DNA from: Saccharothrix saharensis
GTDB lineage: Bacteria; Actinomycetota; Actinomycetes; Mycobacteriales; Pseudonocardiaceae
Direction: 5' to 3'
Length of the DNA: 64,000 nucleotides
Assembly: GCF_006716745.1 (NCBI RefSeq)
Contig: NZ_VFPP01000001.1
Span: 6,087,386 to 6,151,385, forward strand
The notes beneath the pieces are model-generated. The model ran no database searches. It saw only the letters and a list, made by a program, of their open reading frames with translations, and had not been told where the DNA came from. The position numbers and the translations under genes were made by a program. Positions 13,354-22,384 of the stretch are shown here, piece by piece; positions within the stretch are counted from its first letter, which is position 1; each line of letters starts with the position of its first letter.

Positions 13354-15462
13354 TCAGTTGGGCACGCGGAGCAGCAGCAGCGAGCGGCCCTCCAGCACGA
13401 CGGTCGCGCCCGCCGCGAGGCTCTCCGCGAGCACCGGCGAGCCGTCGGCCGCGGTCGAGTCGATCGTCGGCTCGTACCGCCCGCCGTACTCGGGCCCCGG
13501 CAGGGTGACCTCGATCGGGTCAGCCCCCGCCTGCACGAGCAGCAGCCACGAGTCGTCCGACACCAGCTCGCCGTCACGCGTGCGGGACAGGCTGTTCGAC
13601 CCGTCGATCCACATGCCGAGGAACCGCCTGCCGTCGTCGAACCAGTCCGTCTCGGCCATCTCCTCGCCGTCCGGCCGGAACCACACCAGGTCCGGCGCGC
13701 CGGACGACGTGGTGCGGCCGTCGAAGAACTGCGGCTGCCGCAACGCCGGTGACGCGCGCCGCACCGCGATCACGCGCCGGGCGAACGCCAGCATCGCCTC
13801 ACCCTCGGCGCCGAGCTCCCAGTCCACCCACGACGTCTCGTCGTCCAGGCAGTACGCGTTGTTGTTGCCGCCCTGGGTGCGCCACTGCTCGTCACCCGCG
13901 GTGAGCATCGGCGTGCCCGTGGACAGCATCAGGGTGGCGAACAGGTTGCGCGCCTGCCGGGCGCGCAGCGCGAGCACCTCGGGGTCGTCGGTCTCGCCCT
14001 CCGCACCGCAGTTCCACGACCGGTTGTCGTTGGTACCGTCCCGGTTGTCCTCGCCGTTGGCCAGGTTGTGCTTCTCGTTGTAGGAGACGAGGTCGCGCAG
14101 CGTGAACCCGTCGTGCGCGGTGACGAAGTTGACCGACTGCCACGGTCGCCGCAGGTCGTCGGCGTACAGGTCGGACGACCCGGACAGCCGGTACGCCAGG
14201 TCGCGCACGCTGGTCATGCCGCGCCAGAAGTCGCGCACGGTGTCGCGGTACCGGCCGTTCCACTCCGCCCACTGCACGCCGAAGTCGCCGACCCGGTAGC
14301 CGTCGCCGGTGGCGTCCCACGGCTCGGCGATGAGCTTGCACCGCGACAGCACCGGGTCCTGGGTGATCGCGGTCAGCATCGCCGACGCCCGGTCGAACCG
14401 GCCGCCGCCGGGCCGGCCCAGCGTGGACGCGAGGTCGAACCGGAACCCGTCCACGCCCATCTCGGTGGCCCAGTAGCGCAGCGAGTCCGTGACCAGCCGC
14501 ACGAACTGCGGCGACCCGGCTTCGGTGGTGTTGCCGCAGCCGGTGATGTCGAGCGTGCCTCCGCCGTCGATGTGCAGGTAGTAGCCGGGCGCGTCGAAGC
14601 CCCGGTACGACAGCGTGGGGCCCTCCGGCCCGCCCTCGCAGGTGTGGTTGAACACCACGTCGATGATCACTTCGATGTCCGCGTTGTGCAGCGCGGCCAC
14701 CATCGTGCGGAACTCCTCCACCTCCCGGCCCGGCTCGCTGGCGTAGGCGGGGTGCGGCGCGAAGTAGCTCAGCGGCGAGTAGCCCCAGTAGTTGTGCCTG
14801 CCGGCCCGGATCAACGACGGCTCGTCCACGAAAGCGTGCACGGGCAGCAGCTCCACCGTCGTCACGCCGAGCCGGGTCAGGTGCTCCAGCACGGCCGGGT
14901 GCGCGAGCCCGAGGTAGGTGCCGCGCTGGTGCTCGGGCACGGCCGGGTGCTGCCGGGTGAACCCGCGCACGTGCAGCTCGTAGACCACCGCCTCCTCGAA
15001 CGGCACCTCGGGCTTCACGCCCGTGTCGGGCCCGCCGGGCGAGGTGACCACGGACAGCGGCACGCTGCCCAGCGAGTCGACCGGGGACGGCCCGCCGAGC
15101 ATCGGGTCGTCCACGTAGCCGAGCGCCGCGTCGAGGTCGGTCAACGCGCCCGTGATCCGCGTCGCATACGGGTCGACCAACAGCTTCGCCGGGTTGCACC
15201 GCAGGCCCCGGGACGGGTCGTACGGGCCGTGCACGCGGTAGCCGTAGCGCTGGCCGGGCGTGACGCCGGAGATCAGCCCGTGCCACACGCCGAACGTGCG
15301 CTCGGTCAGCTCCACCCGCTCCTCCGTGCCGTCTTCGCTGATCAGGCACACTTCCACGGCGTGCGCGGGCGGCGCCGAGACCGCGAAGCGCACACCTCCG
15401 GCCTCGGGGTGCGCCCCGAGGGGGAACGGTCGGCCCGCGAGCAGGATCGAGTCGGCAGCCAT
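13354..15462 (-). CDS. glgX: Glycogen debranching enzyme GlgX (isoamylase type)
   Basis: GlgX hydrolyses alpha-1,6 branches of phosphorylase-limit glucan. The 702-residue length is usual for the family (GH13_11). An N-terminal CBM48-like domain starts PFPLGAHPEAGGVRFAVSAP. The nucleophile Asp is in VDGFRFDLASTLGR, the acid/base Glu in CKLIAEPWDATGDGY, and the third carboxylate region is VTAHDGFTLRDLVSYNEKHN. The ATG at 15462 is used because homology begins there; the frame remains open upstream without similarity. It is a single gene, transcribed towards the cysteine dioxygenase group, and completes the branched-glucan degradation set with GlgP. Confidence 0.95.
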   Translation of the reverse strand: MAADSILLAGRPFPLGAHPEAGGVRFAVSAPPAHAVEVCLISEDGTEERVELTERTFGVWHGLISGVTPGQRYGYRVHGPYDPSRGLRCNPAKLLVDPYATRITGALTDLDAALGYVDDPMLGGPSPVDSLGSVPLSVVTSPGGPDTGVKPEVPFEEAVVYELHVRGFTRQHPAVPEHQRGTYLGLAHPAVLEHLTRLGVTTVELLPVHAFVDEPSLIRAGRHNYWGYSPLSYFAPHPAYASEPGREVEEFRTMVAALHNADIEVIIDVVFNHTCEGGPEGPTLSYRGFDAPGYYLHIDGGGTLDITGCGNTTEAGSPQFVRLVTDSLRYWATEMGVDGFRFDLASTLGRPGGGRFDRASAMLTAITQDPVLSRCKLIAEPWDATGDGYRVGDFGVQWAEWNGRYRDTVRDFWRGMTSVRDLAYRLSGSSDLYADDLRRPWQSVNFVTAHDGFTLRDLVSYNEKHNLANGEDNRDGTNDNRSWNCGAEGETDDPEVLALRARQARNLFATLMLSTGTPMLTAGDEQWRTQGGNNNAYCLDDETSWVDWELGAEGEAMLAFARRVIAVRRASPALRQPQFFDGRTTSSGAPDLVWFRPDGEEMAETDWFDDGRRFLGMWIDGSNSLSRTRDGELVSDDSWLLLVQAGADPIEVTLPGPEYGGRYEPTIDSTAADGSPVLAESLAAGATVVLEGRSLLLLRVPN

Positions 15463-15610
15463 GTCCCCGATCTTTCCAGCAGACACGCCCCGTGTGGGCA
15501 TGAGCGCGCTGAGGTTCACCGACCCGCCCGTACCTCCCCCCACCGGATCGCGGGCGGGACGGGGTGCAGAACAATGGTGGTGGCGGTGCATCGACGGGGC
15601 GAGGGCAGGC

Positions 15611-16414
15611 GTGGAAAACGAAGATCTGGTCATCCACATGCAGGGTGTTTCGGTTCGACGTGGCAAGACCACGCTGGTCGGCGACGTCGACTGGAGCGTG
15701 GAGCTGGACGAGCGCTGGGTCGTGCTCGGCCCGAACGGGGCGGGCAAGACCACGCTGCTGAGGCTGGCCGGCGCGGAGCTGCACCCGACCAAGGGCAAGG
15801 TGCACCTGCTCGGCGAGCGGATCGGCCGGACCGACATGGCCGAGCTCAGGCCCCGGATCGGGTTGTCCTCGTCGGCGTTGAACGGGCGCATCCCGCCCGA
15901 CGAGAAGGTGGTCGACCTGGTGGTCAGCGCCGGGTACGCGGTGCTGGGCCGGTGGCGCGAGGAGTACGACAAGCTCGACACCGGCCGCGCCCGGGAGCTG
16001 CTGGCCGCGATGGGCATCGAGCACCTGGCCGACCGCACCTACGGCACGTTGTCCGAGGGCGAGCGCAAGCGCACGCTGATCTCCCGGGCGTTGATGACCG
16101 ATCCCGAGGTGCTGCTGCTCGACGAGCCCGCGGCCGGCCTGGACCTGGGTGGCCGCGAGGACCTGGTGGCCCGGCTGTCGGAGCTCGCGATGGACCCGGA
16201 CGCGCCGGCGACGGTGCTGGTCACGCACCACGTGGAGGAGATCCCGCCCGGCTTCACGCACGCGCTGCTGCTGCGTGACGGCGGCATCGTGGCGCAGGGC
16301 CTCCTGGACGACGTGCTGACCGAGGAGAACCTGTCGAAGACCTTCGACCAGCCGCTGGAACTCCAGCGGTCGGGTGACCGGTACTTCGCCCGGCGCAAAA
16401 CTACCGAGGGGTAA
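15611..16414 (+). CDS. ABC transporter ATP-binding protein
   Basis: The 267-residue ATPase shows Walker A GPNGAGKTT (about residues 41-49), signature LSEGERKR, Walker B EVLLLDEPAAGLD, and a switch His in LVTHHVEEI. The GTG at 15611 begins VENEDLVIHMQGVSVRRGKT; the longer open frame upstream has no similarity. No permease gene is adjacent, so it is either an orphan subunit or a soluble ABC protein of the YlmA/ModF-like group. The downstream enoyl-CoA hydratase starts 36 bp after it. Confidence 0.88.
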   Translation: MENEDLVIHMQGVSVRRGKTTLVGDVDWSVELDERWVVLGPNGAGKTTLLRLAGAELHPTKGKVHLLGERIGRTDMAELRPRIGLSSSALNGRIPPDEKVVDLVVSAGYAVLGRWREEYDKLDTGRARELLAAMGIEHLADRTYGTLSEGERKRTLISRALMTDPEVLLLDEPAAGLDLGGREDLVARLSELAMDPDAPATVLVTHHVEEIPPGFTHALLLRDGGIVAQGLLDDVLTEENLSKTFDQPLELQRSGDRYFARRKTTEG

Positions 16415-16450
16415 CCTGCGAGGCGCACCGACGGAGGTCGAGGAGGACCT

Positions 16451-17230
16451 GTGGCTGAGTTCGTGAGGCTCGAAGTCGAGGACGGGATCGGCACCATCCG
16501 GTTGGACCGCCCGCCGATGAACGCGCTCAACCGGCAGGTCCAGGAGGAGATCCGGTCCGCCGCGCTGGAGGCGGCCGACCGGGCCGACGTCTACTCGGTG
16601 ATCGTGTACGGCGGTCCGAAGGTGTTCGCGGCGGGTGCGGACATCAAGGAGATGGCCGAGCTGTCCTACGCCGAGATGGCGGCCCGCGCGGGCGCGTTCA
16701 CCTCGGCGTTGCGCGCGGTCGAGGAGATCCCCAAGCCGACCGTGGCGGCGATCACCGGCTACGCCCTGGGCGGCGGGTTCGAGCTGGCCCTGTGCGCGGA
16801 CCGGCGCATCGCGGGCGACAACGCCAAGGTCGGCCAGCCGGAGATCCTGCTCGGCGTCATCCCCGGCATGGGTGGCACGCAGCGCCTGCCGCGGCTGATC
16901 GGGCCGTCGCGCGCCAAGGACCTGATCTACACCGGCCGGTTCGTCGGCGCCGAGGAGGCGCTGCGGATCGGGATGGTGGACGAGGTCGTGGCCCCGGACG
17001 ACGTCTACGAGGCGGCCAAGCGGTGGGCCGGGCAGTTCGTCAACGGCCCGGTGCGCGCCTACGCCGCCGCGAAGGCCGCGATCGACGGCGGGCTGGACAC
17101 CGACCTGGGCAGCGGGCTGAAGCTGGAGAGCCAGCTCTTCGCCGCGATGTTCGCCACCGAGGACCAGAAGACCGGCATGGCGTCGTTCATCGAGAACGGC
17201 CCGGGGAAGGCGAAGTTCAGTGGCCGTTGA
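16451..17230 (+). CDS. Enoyl-CoA hydratase/isomerase family protein
   Basis: The 259-residue crotonase-fold protein would hydrate 2-enoyl-CoA in fatty acid oxidation. The oxyanion-hole segments are FAAGADIKEMAEL and AITGYALGGGFELALCADRRIA. Glu residues in GQPEILLGVIPGMGGTQRLPR match the catalytic region of classical enoyl-CoA hydratases. A strong AGGAGG ribosome site precedes the GTG start. Its end overlaps the next gene by 11 bp. The etfBA genes 13 kb away may serve the same process, but they are not in this operon. Confidence 0.9.
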   Translation: MAEFVRLEVEDGIGTIRLDRPPMNALNRQVQEEIRSAALEAADRADVYSVIVYGGPKVFAAGADIKEMAELSYAEMAARAGAFTSALRAVEEIPKPTVAAITGYALGGGFELALCADRRIAGDNAKVGQPEILLGVIPGMGGTQRLPRLIGPSRAKDLIYTGRFVGAEEALRIGMVDEVVAPDDVYEAAKRWAGQFVNGPVRAYAAAKAAIDGGLDTDLGSGLKLESQLFAAMFATEDQKTGMASFIENGPGKAKFSGR

Positions 17231-18173
17231 TCCGAAGCCCAACCCGCACGCCACCGCCGAGGAGATCGAGGCGGCGTACTCCGACCCCAAGCTCGCGAAC
17301 GTGCTCTACCACGACTGGGAAGCCGGCACGTACGACGAGAAGTGGTCGATCTCGTACGACGAGCGCTGCATCACCTACGCCAGGGACCGGTTCCGGGCGG
17401 TCGCGGGCGACACCGGGCCGTACGGGCACGCGTTGGAGCTGGGCTGCGGCACCGGGTTCTTCCTGCTCAACCTGATGCAGGGCGACGTGGTCGAGCGCGG
17501 GTCGGTGACCGACCTGTCGCCGGGCATGGTCGAGGTGGCGCTGCGCAACGCGAAGCAGCTCGAGCTGCCGGTCGACGGCCGGGTCGCCGACGCCGAGCGC
17601 ATCCCGTACGACGACGACACGTTCGACCTGGTGGTGGGGCACGCGGTGCTGCACCACATCCCGGACGTGCCCGCCGCGATGCGCGAGGTGCTGCGGGTGC
17701 TCAAGCCGGGCGGGAAGTTCGTCTTCGCGGGCGACCCGACGAACGTGGGCAACTTCTACGCCCGCAAGCTCGGGCAGCTCACCTGGTGGCTGACCACGAA
17801 CGTCACCAGGCTGGGCCCGCTGAACGACTGGCGCCGGCCGCAGGAGGAGCTGGACGAGTCCTCGCGGGCCGCGGCGCTGGAAGCGGTGGTGGACCTGCAC
17901 ACGTTCGACCCGTCGGACCTGGAGCGGACCGCGCGCGGCGCGGGCGCGGTCGACGTGCGCGCGGTGACCGAGGAGCTGTCGGCGGCGTTGTTCGGCTGGC
18001 CGGTGCGCACGTTCGAGGCCGCCGTGCCGCGGGAGAAGCTGGGCTTCGGCTGGGCGATGTTCGCCTACCGGACCTGGCAGCGGCTGTCCTGGGTGGACGA
18101 GAACGTGCTGGCCAAGGTGCTGCCGCGCGAGGTGTTCTACAACGTCTCCGTGACGGGCCGCAAGCCGGTCTAG
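17220..18173 (+). CDS. Class I SAM-dependent methyltransferase (UbiE/Methyltransf_11 type)
   Basis: The 317-residue protein has the SAM-binding glycine loop ALELGCGTGFFLLNL near residue 65, an acidic strand end in GSVTDLSPGMVEVAL, and the motif VVGHAVLHHIPDVPAAMREVLRVLKPGGKF. The C-terminal 120 residues are an extra helical part that may bind the substrate, which is unknown. It starts with GTG inside the end of the enoyl-CoA hydratase gene and its stop overlaps the next start (TAGTG). The three genes are therefore one translational unit. Confidence 0.88.
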   Translation: MAVDPKPNPHATAEEIEAAYSDPKLANVLYHDWEAGTYDEKWSISYDERCITYARDRFRAVAGDTGPYGHALELGCGTGFFLLNLMQGDVVERGSVTDLSPGMVEVALRNAKQLELPVDGRVADAERIPYDDDTFDLVVGHAVLHHIPDVPAAMREVLRVLKPGGKFVFAGDPTNVGNFYARKLGQLTWWLTTNVTRLGPLNDWRRPQEELDESSRAAALEAVVDLHTFDPSDLERTARGAGAVDVRAVTEELSAALFGWPVRTFEAAVPREKLGFGWAMFAYRTWQRLSWVDENVLAKVLPREVFYNVSVTGRKPV

Positions 18174-19324
18174 TGGCTTACGCGTTCAGCCTCGACGACG
18201 TGGCGTACCTGCGGTCGGATGCCGGGTGCGCCGCGTTGTCCGCGCTGGCCGACCTGCCGCTGACGCCCGCGTCGCGGCTGTCGGACGTGCAGCGGGCGAA
18301 GCAGGTCTCGCCGACGCGCTTCGCGGCCGTGCTGGAGACGGTGTTGCTGCGGCGCAAGGCGGTGGGGAAGGTCCGTTTCGCCGACGGGCTGTTCACCTCC
18401 GACGCGGTGCAGCAGGCCACCGCGCACCCGGTCGCGGCGCACCGGGCGCGCCGGTTCCACGGGCCCGCGCACGACGTGACGTGCTCCATCGGGGCGGACC
18501 TGGCGGCGTTGCCCGAGGGCTCGATCGGGTCGGACCTGGACCCGGTGCGGCTGGCGATGGCGCGGCACAACCTGGGTGACGGGGTGCCGCTCGTGCGGGC
18601 CGACGCGCTGCGGCCGGTGTCGCGGGGCACGGCGGTGCTCGCCGACCCGGCCCGGCGGGACGCGAGCGGGCGGCGCACGTGGCACCCGTCGGACTTCGCG
18701 CCGCCGCTGGACGAGCTGGCGGCGACCTACGCCGACCGGGACCTGGCGGTGAAGTGCGCTCCGGGCGTGGACTTCGCGGTCGCGCCGTGGGCCGACGAGG
18801 TCGAGCTGGTGTCGCTGGACGGGCAGGTGCGCGAGGCGTGCCTGTGGACGCGCGGCCTGGCCACACCCGGCGTGGCGCGGCGGGCGACCGTGCTGCGGTC
18901 GGACGGTCCGGCGTGGACCGTCACCTCCGCCGAGCCGGACGACTGCGGTGTGCGCGAGCCGGACGAGTGGTTGGTCGACCCGGACGGCGCGGTGGTGCGG
19001 GCCGGGCTGGTGCGGCACTACGCGGCCCGGCACGGCCTGGCGCAGCTCGACGAGCGGATCGCCTACCTGACCGGACCGACCCCGCCGCCGGGCGTGCGGG
19101 CGTTCCGGGTGGTGGAGCACGGGCACTACAGCGAGAAGGCGTTGCGGTCCGTGCTGCGCTCGCACGACGTGGGCCGGCTGGAGATCCTGGTGCGCGGCCT
19201 GGACGTGGACCCGAACGCGCTGCGGCCGAAGCTGAAGCTGACCGGCTCCACCGAGGCGACCGTCGCCCTGACCCGCATCGGCCGCCGCCCGGTCTACCTG
19301 CTGGCGCACGCCGAGCGCACCTAG
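18173..19324 (+). CDS. Class I SAM-dependent methyltransferase with THUMP-like C-terminal domain
   Basis: The 383-residue protein has an N-terminal helical part (SDVQRAKQVSPTRFAAVLET), a Rossmann methyltransferase core (DVTCSIGADLAALPEGSIGSD with PVRLAMARHNL), and the tail RLEILVRGLDVDPNALRPKL, which is characteristic of the THUMP-like domain. THUMP domains bind RNA, so an RNA methyltransferase is likely, but the target is not known. The catalytic block LADPARRDASGRR replaces the usual NPPY. It starts with GTG at 18173 and ends four bases into the convergent nucleoside hydrolase gene. Confidence 0.83.
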   Translation: MAYAFSLDDVAYLRSDAGCAALSALADLPLTPASRLSDVQRAKQVSPTRFAAVLETVLLRRKAVGKVRFADGLFTSDAVQQATAHPVAAHRARRFHGPAHDVTCSIGADLAALPEGSIGSDLDPVRLAMARHNLGDGVPLVRADALRPVSRGTAVLADPARRDASGRRTWHPSDFAPPLDELAATYADRDLAVKCAPGVDFAVAPWADEVELVSLDGQVREACLWTRGLATPGVARRATVLRSDGPAWTVTSAEPDDCGVREPDEWLVDPDGAVVRAGLVRHYAARHGLAQLDERIAYLTGPTPPPGVRAFRVVEHGHYSEKALRSVLRSHDVGRLEILVRGLDVDPNALRPKLKLTGSTEATVALTRIGRRPVYLLAHAERT

Positions 19325-20262
19325 CCCGCCAGTCCCGCCAGCCTCTCGAACAGGAACGCGCGCAGGCCGTCGAGGTCGGCGTCCACCGCGATGTCCAGGG
19401 TCTTGGGCGCGTCGACCTCCAGCCGCTGGTCGACCACGAGCGCGCCCCGGTTCGGGCCGGACGAGCAGTCGACGTCCACCGGGAAGGGCGTCGCGGCGAG
19501 GATGCCCGGCCGGACCGCCTCGGCCACCGCGACCGCGTCGTGCACGGCCATGCCGTCCCAGCCGAGGAACCTGCGGTAGGTCGCCAGGTAGTCCGGGGTG
19601 AGGCCGGTCAGCGTGGCGGCGGCCCCGGACGTCCGCGCCAGCGCGTCCAGCCACTCGGCGCTCACCGCGCACCGGCGGGTCAGGTCCATCGGCACCAGGG
19701 TCGTCGGCACGTCCTCCTCGACCAGCACGCGGCGGGCGGCCTCGGGGTCGCTCCAGACGTTGAACTCGGCCGTGGCCGTGACGTTGCCCCCGTTCACGCC
19801 GCCGCCCATGACGACGAGCCTGCCGATCTTCGGCTTGAGGCCGGGGTGGGCGGCGAGCAGCAGCGCGACGTTGGTGAGCGGGCCGATGGGGACGATCGTG
19901 ACGGGGCGGTCGGCTCGTTCGAGCAGGTCGCGCATCAGCGTGACGGCGTCCCGCCCGTCCACGTCCCGGGTCGGCTCGGGCAGCGTGTGGGCGAAGCCGG
20001 AGAGACCGTCGGAACCGTGCGCGCTGGACAGGTGCGGGTGGGGGTGGACCAACGGCCGGGACGCGCCCACGCCCACCGGCACGTCGTCGCGGTCGAGCAG
20101 CGCCAGCAGCCGCAGGGCGTTGCGGGTGGTGTTCTCCAGCGAGACGTTGCCGAAGACCGTGGTCACCCCGATCAGCTCGACCTCGGGGCTGGCGGCGGCG
20201 AGGGCGAGGGCGAACGCGTCGTCCACGCCCGGGTCGGTGTCGATGATCAGCGGTGTCGTCAC
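19321..20262 (-). CDS. Nucleoside hydrolase (IunH/RihABC family)
   Basis: This enzyme splits ribonucleosides into base and ribose for salvage. The 313-residue protein has the N-terminal calcium-binding signature IIDTDPGVDDAFAL, the second conserved block IVPIGPLTNVALLLAAHPGL with VVMGGGVNGGNVTATAEFNV, and the late Asp in WDGMAVHDAVAVAEAVRP. The GTG at 20262 fits the family start; the frame continues upstream through the neighbouring gene in a non-homologous form. Substrate preference (purine or pyrimidine) is not decided here. Confidence 0.93.
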   Translation of the reverse strand: MTTPLIIDTDPGVDDAFALALAAASPEVELIGVTTVFGNVSLENTTRNALRLLALLDRDDVPVGVGASRPLVHPHPHLSSAHGSDGLSGFAHTLPEPTRDVDGRDAVTLMRDLLERADRPVTIVPIGPLTNVALLLAAHPGLKPKIGRLVVMGGGVNGGNVTATAEFNVWSDPEAARRVLVEEDVPTTLVPMDLTRRCAVSAEWLDALARTSGAAATLTGLTPDYLATYRRFLGWDGMAVHDAVAVAEAVRPGILAATPFPVDVDCSSGPNRGALVVDQRLEVDAPKTLDIAVDADLDGLRAFLFERLAGLAG

Positions 20263-20276
20263 GGCACCATCCTGGA

Positions 20277-21095
20277 TCACGGTCGGCACAGCGGCAGCAG
20301 CGGCGGGTTGGGCCCGCGGTCCAGTGCCAGCTTGTAGGCCGGGGTCAGCGCCGTGCGGCGGAACAGGTCCTCCTCGACCAGCGAGCACAGCGCCCGGTCG
20401 CGGATCGAGTCCTGCCGCAGGATCTCCGGCCGGCGGGTGTCGTGGTGGATGAACGTCAGGTCGTGGTCGCCGGACTCGACCACGTACCCCACCAGCCGCG
20501 TGCCGTCGGTCCGCTCCACCACCTCCGTCGGCAACCAGAACGTCATCGCGTACAAGTTGGACACGAGCGTGCTCACGACCAGCGCGACGACCAGCATGGC
20601 CGTCTCCACGCGGCGGTTGTCGACGTCCTTCCGCCCCGGCCGCCACAGCTGCGCCGCGGTGCCCACCAGCCCGAGCAGCGTCATCGCCGCCCAGCCCAGG
20701 GGGAGCAGGGCGCAGGACAGGACGACCGCGACGAACAGCGCGCCCCGGGTGACGCGGCCCTTGCGGGTCTCGGGCACCACGGCGTACAGCCCGACGAGCG
20801 CGAACGCCGGCAGCATCAGGAACGTCGGGCCGAAGGTGCTGAGCGCGACCGCGGCGAAGTCGATGCCGCGGGCCACGACCCGGATGACCTGGAGGTTGAA
20901 GTCGGCGAACAGCAGCGTCTTCAGCACCACCACGGCGATCGGGATGCCGGTGAGCAGCAGCCCGGCCAGCTCGAACCAGCTCCACGACCGACCGCGCGGC
21001 GGTGGTTCGGGCACGCGTGCGCGGTGCGGCGGCGGCCTGAGCCGGCTCAGCCTCCGCCGGTCGCCCGGCCGTCGTCGAACCCGGTTCCGCGGCAA
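20277..21095 (-). CDS. Integral membrane protein, unknown function
   Basis: The 272-residue protein has a basic, proline-rich N-terminus (about 37 residues) followed by about four or five hydrophobic segments: FELAGLLLTGIPIAVVVLKTLL, LMLPAFALVGLYAVV, GALFVAVVLSCALLPLGWAAM, and AMLVVALVVSTLVSNLYAMTF. A soluble C-terminal part of about 80 residues follows. The first 25 residues may be non-coding if translation begins later. I recognise no family. It lies 14 bp upstream of the nucleoside hydrolase on the same strand, so the two may be co-transcribed. Confidence 0.55.
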   Translation of the reverse strand: MPRNRVRRRPGDRRRLSRLRPPPHRARVPEPPPRGRSWSWFELAGLLLTGIPIAVVVLKTLLFADFNLQVIRVVARGIDFAAVALSTFGPTFLMLPAFALVGLYAVVPETRKGRVTRGALFVAVVLSCALLPLGWAAMTLLGLVGTAAQLWRPGRKDVDNRRVETAMLVVALVVSTLVSNLYAMTFWLPTEVVERTDGTRLVGYVVESGDHDLTFIHHDTRRPEILRQDSIRDRALCSLVEEDLFRRTALTPAYKLALDRGPNPPLLPLCRP

Positions 21096-21166
21096 GCGGT
21101 TCCCCCCGTCGTGCGCTCGGCGACGTGGAACTCTACTGGTCGGTGGGTCGAGTTAGAGTGCCGTTC

Positions 21167-21913
21167 GTGACGAGCATGTGGGGTGCCCCGGTGTGGACGA
21201 GGTGGCGCCGGTCGCGTCGCGACCCGGCGCAGGCCAGGTTCCTCACGCTCGCCTCGCTGCGCTGGGTCCTCCGCCACCGCGCGTACACGCCCTGGTACCT
21301 GGTGCGGTACTGGCGGCTGCTGAAGTTCCGGATCGCGAACCCGCACGTGGTGCTGCGCGGCATGGTGTTCCTGGGCAAGAAGGTCGAGCTGCACTGCCGC
21401 CCCGGGTACGGCCGGTTGGAGATCGGGCGTTGGGTGCACATCGGTGACGGCAACGCCATCCGCTGCCACGAGGGCTCGCTGCGGATCGGGGACAAGGCCG
21501 TGTTCGGCAAGGACAACACGGTGAACTGCTACCTGGACGTGGAGATCGGCGCGGCCACGCTGATCGCCGACTGGGTCTACGTCTGCGACTTCGACCACGT
21601 GACGGCGGACGTCACGCTGCCGATCAAGGACCAGGGCATCGTGAAGTCGCCGGTGCGGATCGGCCCGGACTGCTGGCTCGGCACGAAGGTCACGGTGACC
21701 CGCGGCACGCGGATCGGGCGCGGGTGCGTGATCGGCGCGCACGCGGTGGTGCGCGGCGACGTGCCGGACTTCAAGATCGCGGTCGGCCTGCCGGCGCGGG
21801 TCGTCAAGGACCGCCGCGCCGACTACGAGGCCGACGCCGAGCGCCGCGCCGCCGTCGCCGACATGGCCCGCAAGGCGCAGGAGGCGCTGGAGCGGTCCCG
21901 CAACGGTTCCTAG
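21167..21913 (+). CDS. Left-handed beta-helix (hexapeptide repeat) acyltransferase
   Basis: The 248-residue protein resembles the acetyltransferases that decorate sugars or lipids. Hexapeptide-repeat stretches are seen in RLEIGRWVHIGDGNAIRC, LRIGDKAVFGKDNTVNC and VRIGPDCWLGTKVTVTRG, then GRGCVIGAHAVVRGDVPD. The catalytic His is probably the one in DFDHVTADV. The GTG at 21167 (VTSMWGAPVW) is preferred, with a purine-rich AGTTAGAG upstream; an ATG at 21125 would add 14 residues. The acceptor is unknown. The C-terminal 40 residues form a charged helix. Confidence 0.85.
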   Translation: MTSMWGAPVWTRWRRSRRDPAQARFLTLASLRWVLRHRAYTPWYLVRYWRLLKFRIANPHVVLRGMVFLGKKVELHCRPGYGRLEIGRWVHIGDGNAIRCHEGSLRIGDKAVFGKDNTVNCYLDVEIGAATLIADWVYVCDFDHVTADVTLPIKDQGIVKSPVRIGPDCWLGTKVTVTRGTRIGRGCVIGAHAVVRGDVPDFKIAVGLPARVVKDRRADYEADAERRAAVADMARKAQEALERSRNGS

Positions 21914-22317
21914 ACCGGTTGCAGCTCCTCGCCCGCCTTGCGGTCGTACTGCTCCTGCGCGGCGCGGATGTCGTCGATGTGGTGCTCCGACCAGGCCCTG
22001 ATCGCGTCCATCAGGCCGCCGACGTCCTCGCCCAGCGGGGTGAGGCTGTACTCGACCCGCGGTGGCACGCTCGGGTAGACGGCGCGGTGCACGAGACCCG
22101 CGCGTTCCAGGTCGCGCAGGGTCTGCGTGAGCATCTTCTGGGTGATGCCGTCGAGGCGGCGGCGCAGCTCGCCGAAGCGCATGGTGCCGGGCCGCAGCGC
22201 GCCGACGACCAGGCACACCCACTTGTTGGCCAGCAGGTCGAGCACGGCCCGCGACGCGCAGTTGCGGAGGTAGGCGTCCGCACCGCCGTGGGAACGCAGG
22301 TCAGTGACGGTATACAT
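21910..22317 (-). CDS. HxlR family transcriptional regulator
   Basis: The 135-residue winged-helix protein carries the HxlR signature: a Cys in YLRNCASR, then LLANKWVCLVVGALRPGTMRFGELRRRLDGITQKMLTQTLRDLE. HxlR regulators often sense oxidants or electrophiles through such a Cys and control the divergent enzyme gene. Here the divergent neighbour is a quinone oxidoreductase. The ATG at 22317 (MYTVTDLRSHGG) is chosen because homology starts there. Its stop overlaps the end of the acyltransferase gene by 4 bp (convergent). Confidence 0.9.
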   Translation of the reverse strand: MYTVTDLRSHGGADAYLRNCASRAVLDLLANKWVCLVVGALRPGTMRFGELRRRLDGITQKMLTQTLRDLERAGLVHRAVYPSVPPRVEYSLTPLGEDVGGLMDAIRAWSEHHIDDIRAAQEQYDRKAGEELQPV

Positions 22318-22318
22318 G

Positions 22319-22334
22319 AGGTACCTATATACCT
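22319..22334. promoter_or_regulatory. Dyad between HxlR gene and oxidoreductase (probable HxlR operator)
   Basis: AGGTA (22319-22323) and TACCT (22330-22334) form an inverted repeat with a 6-bp AT-rich centre in the short divergent gap. HxlR dimers bind such GTA/TAC dyads, so autoregulation plus control of the oxidoreductase is likely. The assignment is inference from position and symmetry. Confidence 0.45.
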
Positions 22335-22384
22335 TGAAGGTGCCTTCTTCACAACGGGTACCATTGTGGATGATCCTTTCGACC

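Noticed and set aside
17342-18172. Longer upstream start for the THUMP-like methyltransferase
   Set aside because: The extension is out of frame with the upstream methyltransferase and lacks similarity; TAGTG coupling supports 18173.
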